Below, in pieces: positions 60,601 through 64,000 of a DNA stretch of 64,000 nucleotides. A program made the translations under genes and the position numbers. The notes beneath the pieces are model-generated. The model did not search any database, had not been told where the DNA came from, and saw only the letters and a program-made list of their open reading frames with translations. How positions within the stretch are numbered: the first letter of the stretch is position 1; the number at the start of each line of letters is the position of its first letter. The stretch comes from Ifrita kowaldi (Eukaryota > Chordata > Aves > Passeriformes > Cinclosomatidae): contig VZRS01012070.1 in assembly GCA_013398055.1 (NCBI GenBank), positions 794,558 to 858,557 on the forward strand. Reading direction: 5' to 3'.

Positions 60601-62838
60601 TCCTGTGCTGGGACCACTTACACAATATAACAGCATTCTACCCAAAAACTATGCTGCAGCTGCTCCTCACATCCAGGAAATAATTCCACTGTCTACTTCC
60701 TGGAAAATATTTCCCAAAAAGGGCTGCCTACAGCTCTGCCGGGCATTCAGCTGTACCAGAACAGATGTAACCTCTCATCTAATTTTCATTGTTAATGAGG
60801 AGTGGAAGGAACTGGGGAATTTTTGTTAGTGAAAATTAAGAACTGTCCATAAGTCAATAATCTTATGCAGAACACCATCCTTCCAATCTTCAACACATAC
60901 AAGACTTTTTGGACTTCTCATTGCAAGCTTCTTATTTCTTTTTTATTCACTTCAAGCATACTTCAATATTTGAATTCTATCAAGTCCTGCAATTCTCTGA
61001 ATTAACTTACAGTTACACAATACTTAGTCTTCAACAGTTCCAGTAGTAAATACCAAAAGACAACAGAAAATGCACTCCGAAAAACTTTCAGAATTTGGTG
61101 AAAGAACTTGAGCATACAAAGAAGGGCTTGAGAAAAAGGTGTTCATTTTCTGTATATCTACAAACCCAGCTTCTGCAAAGATGTTCCCCATCTGATAGTG
61201 GAAACTAATACAGGTAGAAGCAGCCAACGACACAGTATTTTATATATACACACATATCTATATATATATGTAAGGAGATATATAGATATATAGATATATA
61301 TATATATATATATAATGCTGTCCATCTAGGCTTAATGGAGGGGTATTTCCTCATGCCAAATCCTTAATTTGACATATTGCCTGAGTCCACCTCAGCCTGA
61401 TTTCTTACACAAACTGGTGGAAGGTGCAAGACTCTTGCAATCTGGGAAATTTTCTGATTTTGGCCACTAGTGGCCTGAGACTTGTTATTTCTTCAAGTGT
61501 TTTCTGTGTCCTATTAGGCAGGTGAAAAATCACTCCACGCACAGAAGTGCATGGTTTAAGTAAAGAGCCAGTTCAGCTTAACCTCCTACTTAAATGCAAA
61601 AGGCACAGAAAGAAGGGACTGCACANTATCTATATATATATGTAAGGAGATATATAGATATATAGATATATATATATATATATATAATGCTGTCCATCTA
61701 GGCTTAATGGAGGGGTATTTCCTCATGCCAAATCCTTAATTTGACATATTGCCTGAGTCCACCTCAGCCTGATTTCTTACACAAACTGGTGGAAGGTGCA
61801 AGACTCTTGCAATCTGGGAAATTTTCTGATTTTGGCCACTAGTGGCCTGAGACTTGTTATTTCTTCAAGTGTTTTCTGTGTCCTATTAGGCATGTGAAAA
61901 ATCACTCCACGCACAGAAGTGCATGGTTTAAGTAAAGAGCCAGTTCAGCTTAACCTCCTACTTAAATGCAAAAGGCACAGAAAGAAGGGACTGCACAAAG
62001 CAACCTTAAAAGAAAAGAGCACCATCCAACCAAAAATCTGGCACACCTTGGAAAAAGGACTGCAAGCACTTACACACCTCAAAGAAGAGTGGAAAATATA
62101 ACTGATTTTGAAATTTATGCTGTTTAAGATATTTAACATTCTTTAAGTACTTACAGTGGTTTTTAGAGTGATGTAAGGATCATTTTCATTGCTCCCATAT
62201 ACTGCCAGAGTTGCCAAAGAGTCTCCAAGTTTTAAAACACCTGGATGGGAATTTCAAAACATTTTTTATACATGTCAGTAACAGGCAAAGTTAGAAACTC
62301 CTGTACCAATACCTGTATTACCTGTATAGCAGAATATCAGGAGTGGGCTAAATGGACTTCCAAGTTCCAAACATAAGTACCTCAGGAAGATAAACTGCTT
62401 ACTGCTTTCAGGGACTTCTGCTGCTCTGCTCCAGCACTACAGCAGAAACACTGACAACCTTTCCAACATGCTCTTGGTTCTTCTGTCCAGGAGGGGGACA
62501 CTGAACTGCTTCCCTCACTAAATCACTTCCCAAGATTGTAAAGCAAATCATTCAAACTGTGAATTTCCAGCATCTGAAACTTAACACTGTCTAGCTTTAG
62601 GATATTAAGGTCTTAAGTACAACAAGAAGTGGAAAGGTTCTTCACTTACACTGCACATCTGACACACAGACTTTTCTTACCCGTGTATTCCTCTTCATCG
62701 TAATTGTCCAAATCATATTCATCCAGCTCATGATCAGACAGCTCTTCATGGTTTTGGGAAGACTTAGTGCTGCTGCCAGGAACGGGTGCATCCGTGTCAT
62801 GTGCTGTCTGGCCTTCATCACTGCCACCAGCCCCATCC
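48609..62838 (-). CDS. PWP1: PWP1 WD40-repeat nucleolar protein (13 coding exons; 5' end outside window)
   Basis: Exons in transcription order: 62838-62681, 62240-62155, 60233-60137, 58580-58470, 57703-57573, 57006-56933, 54795-54699, 53829-53768, 51974-51863, 50575-50485, 50083-49962, 49501-49396 and 48724-48609 (TGA at 48611-48609). All introns are GT-AG and phases agree, giving 453 residues plus stop. About 47 N-terminal residues lie beyond the right edge (human protein 501). Visible features are an acidic segment (DEYDLDNYDEEE), WD40 repeats (SASADNTVILWD, SADKYVKIWDILG, FGGEREGLRVWDIS), a lysine-rich insert (KKEKKKKKKGKK) that probably acts as a nuclear/nucleolar signal, and a Ser-rich C-terminus. 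PWP1 is reported to promote rRNA gene transcription under mTOR control and to bind chromatin. The gene is convergent with PRDM4, as in human. Confidence 0.96.
51150..51422 (+). mobile_element. CR1 LINE 3' fragment in a PWP1 intron (antisense to the gene)
   Basis: Between PWP1 exons 50485-50575 and 51863-51974 the + strand carries GGTCTCTTCTCCCAGGTAGC, then TTTAGATTGGACATTAGCAA, TCTTTACTGAAAGAGTTGTC, GGGAAGTGGTGGAATCCCCA, CCCTGGAGGTATTTAAAAGC and, near the end, TTTAGACTCGATCTCAGAGG. This follows the avian CR1 3' consensus in order with modest divergence, so it is younger than the other two copies here. It is 5'-truncated, and the terminal ATTCTATG-type tail is not recognisable. This is the strongest single indication that the genome is avian. 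Confidence 0.87.
52192..52247 (+). repeat. 24-bp imperfect direct repeat in a PWP1 intron
   Basis: CAAAGTTTCATCTTGGTTAC at 52192 recurs at 52224 with one substitution near its end. The period is 32, and a partial copy (CTTGGTTACCAA) lies between them. Confidence 0.85.
61255..61997. repeat. 371-bp direct duplication separated by a single N, PWP1 intron
   Basis: Positions 61255-61625 recur as 61627-61997 (offset 372). Both copies begin with the same TA-rich run (TATCTATATATATATGTAAG), continue AATGCTGTCCATCTAGGCTT and end GGGACTGCACA. I see one difference, G at 61521 versus T at 61893. A single N (61626) sits exactly at the junction. It lies in the PWP1 intron between exons 60137-60233 and 62155-62240, so coding sequence is unaffected. 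The geometry fits two overlapping contig ends, or two alleles, placed side by side. Confidence 0.95.
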
Positions 62839-64000
62839 CTGTGGAAAGACACACAGCCCTGAGAAGACACACAGAACGCTTCCAGGGCGCTGCTGCAGCA
62901 CACAGCTCTAGCTGCTCACATGGGCTTCAAGTCTTTATGCCAATAATTCCAAAATCCATTCACTCCTTCTTTATATATTCTCAAAATACAAGGCACCCAG
63001 AGAAAGTTGTTCCTTGAAAGTCTGTGTGACAAAATGTGGCATAAATTTTCCTCAACAAGGTAAATGTTGTGTCTAAGTCCCTTTCTCTCACAGGTTTTGT
63101 GTGGACACAATGCTCTCAGCCTCACTTCTGTGCACTCACGTGTCCATGTCATTCCTTCCTTTTTTTCCCCACCCACAGGCACTGTCGTGTGAGGATTTCT
63201 ACACTTCTTCAAGCTTTTTAAGACCTCGTTTCCTCACATTTCCCATTCTTAAGCAAAGTAAAAATAATGTAGAATTCATTAGATAAGGACATACTGTGAA
63301 TTATTCTTATGGGGTAAACTATGCAACACTTAAAAAAATTCGGAACTTTGTGCCAACAATTCTGCATGCAAGGAATTCAGGAGAAGGAAATGTGCATTAA
63401 ACACTGGCTGAGGAGCTAACAAAACATCCAAGGTGTCCCAATGGAGCATGCTCCACAGAAACTCATCCCTCATGAACACACTGTATTTCTGTCCTTCGGC
63501 ACACAAAATTCCCAAGCAACAACAAGCCAAGGCAGTTCTCAGGTACAGCTTCTAAATTAAATAGCAGAAACCTAATTTTCCTGATTTGTTCAGTAAAATA
63601 AACACTTCACGTTAACAACATAACTAGAGACAAGTAACAAGATAATTAAATAAAATAACTAAATCCAAGTTTGATTTGTGATCTTTGCACAGGGGAAAAA
63701 AGTGAGGTGCTGCAACAAATTCTACAAAGTACAACAAATTATAAATAGATCAGTTGTTTCAGATGGTCTTCAAATTTCCATCCTGAAGTTTTACAGAATG
63801 CATAAAAAACAGCACCTCAAATATTTCCATGCTTTTGAAATTGCAAAAGAAAGGAAATCACTCAAAACCCCAAAAGTTTACACATAGAACGGGGAAACAA
63901 ATAACTCCACAGAAAACAGGAACAGTAATCAGTTAAGAAATTAACATAAAGTGAGAAACTTCCAAGTGTTTAAGATTATTTTGGAACCATTAAATAACCA
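62839..64000 (-). other. PWP1: PWP1 5' intron, no upstream exon seen
   Basis: On the - strand this is upstream of the first visible PWP1 exon, whose acceptor reads TTTCCACAG before 62838. I looked for the exon(s) that should encode the first ~47 PWP1 residues and did not find them, so they should lie beyond 64000. No repeat or other gene is evident. Confidence 0.65.

Noticed and set aside
61255..61997. A genuine recent segmental duplication in PWP1
   Set aside because: The N exactly at the junction and near-identity make an assembly join far more likely. It is kept as a finding about the assembly.
1..64000. CRISPR arrays, bacterial operons, phage or integrated viral genes, tRNA/rRNA genes
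   Set aside because: Nothing of the kind was seen. All supported genes are intron-containing or single-exon vertebrate nuclear genes, and the repeats are microsatellites, minisatellites and CR1 fragments.

Overview
This is nuclear DNA from a vertebrate, almost certainly a bird. Four split or single-exon genes are readable with clean GT-AG introns and metazoan protein sequences. Two intron-borne pieces match the 3' end of avian CR1 LINE retrotransposons, and repeats are otherwise sparse, as in bird genomes. I cannot name the species. Two isolated N characters (29634 and 61626) show that this is a draft assembly.

Layout: (1) 1-8990, the 3' three-quarters of RTCB on the + strand (nine coding exons, residue 81 to the stop, then a 3' UTR with an AATAAA signal at 8968). 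(2) About 9-22.9 kb, a gene-free interval with short tandem duplications, a 20-bp inverted repeat and a (TAGAA)15 microsatellite. (3) 22974-23540, single-exon ASCL4 (bHLH factor) on the - strand with a possible TATA box near 23730. (4) 23.7-29.5 kb, no recognisable gene. (5) 29560-29960, a CpG-rich segment containing an N, the probable PRDM4 promoter and exon 1. (6) 31072-45653, ten coding exons of PRDM4 on the + strand, complete or lacking only a few N-terminal codons. One intron carries a 28-bp pyrimidine minisatellite and another carries a decayed CR1 fragment. (7) About 46.5-48.2 kb, the tail-to-tail spacer. (8) 48609-62838, thirteen coding exons of PWP1 on the - strand, lacking only the first ~47 residues beyond the right edge. 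A 371-bp duplication around an N lies in one of its introns.

The genes are not an operon and do not act in one pathway. RTCB is the tRNA-splicing and XBP1 ligase, ASCL4 a skin/epithelial proneural-type bHLH factor, PRDM4 a PR-domain zinc-finger regulator, and PWP1 a nucleolar WD40 protein of rRNA synthesis. The block PWP1-PRDM4-ASCL4 is human chromosome 12q23, whereas RTCB is on human 22q12, so the window shows an ancestral linkage that is split in human. I found no undescribed biological system. The most useful anomalies are the probable false duplication, the unresolved PRDM4 5' end and the minisatellite beside a PRDM4 splice acceptor.
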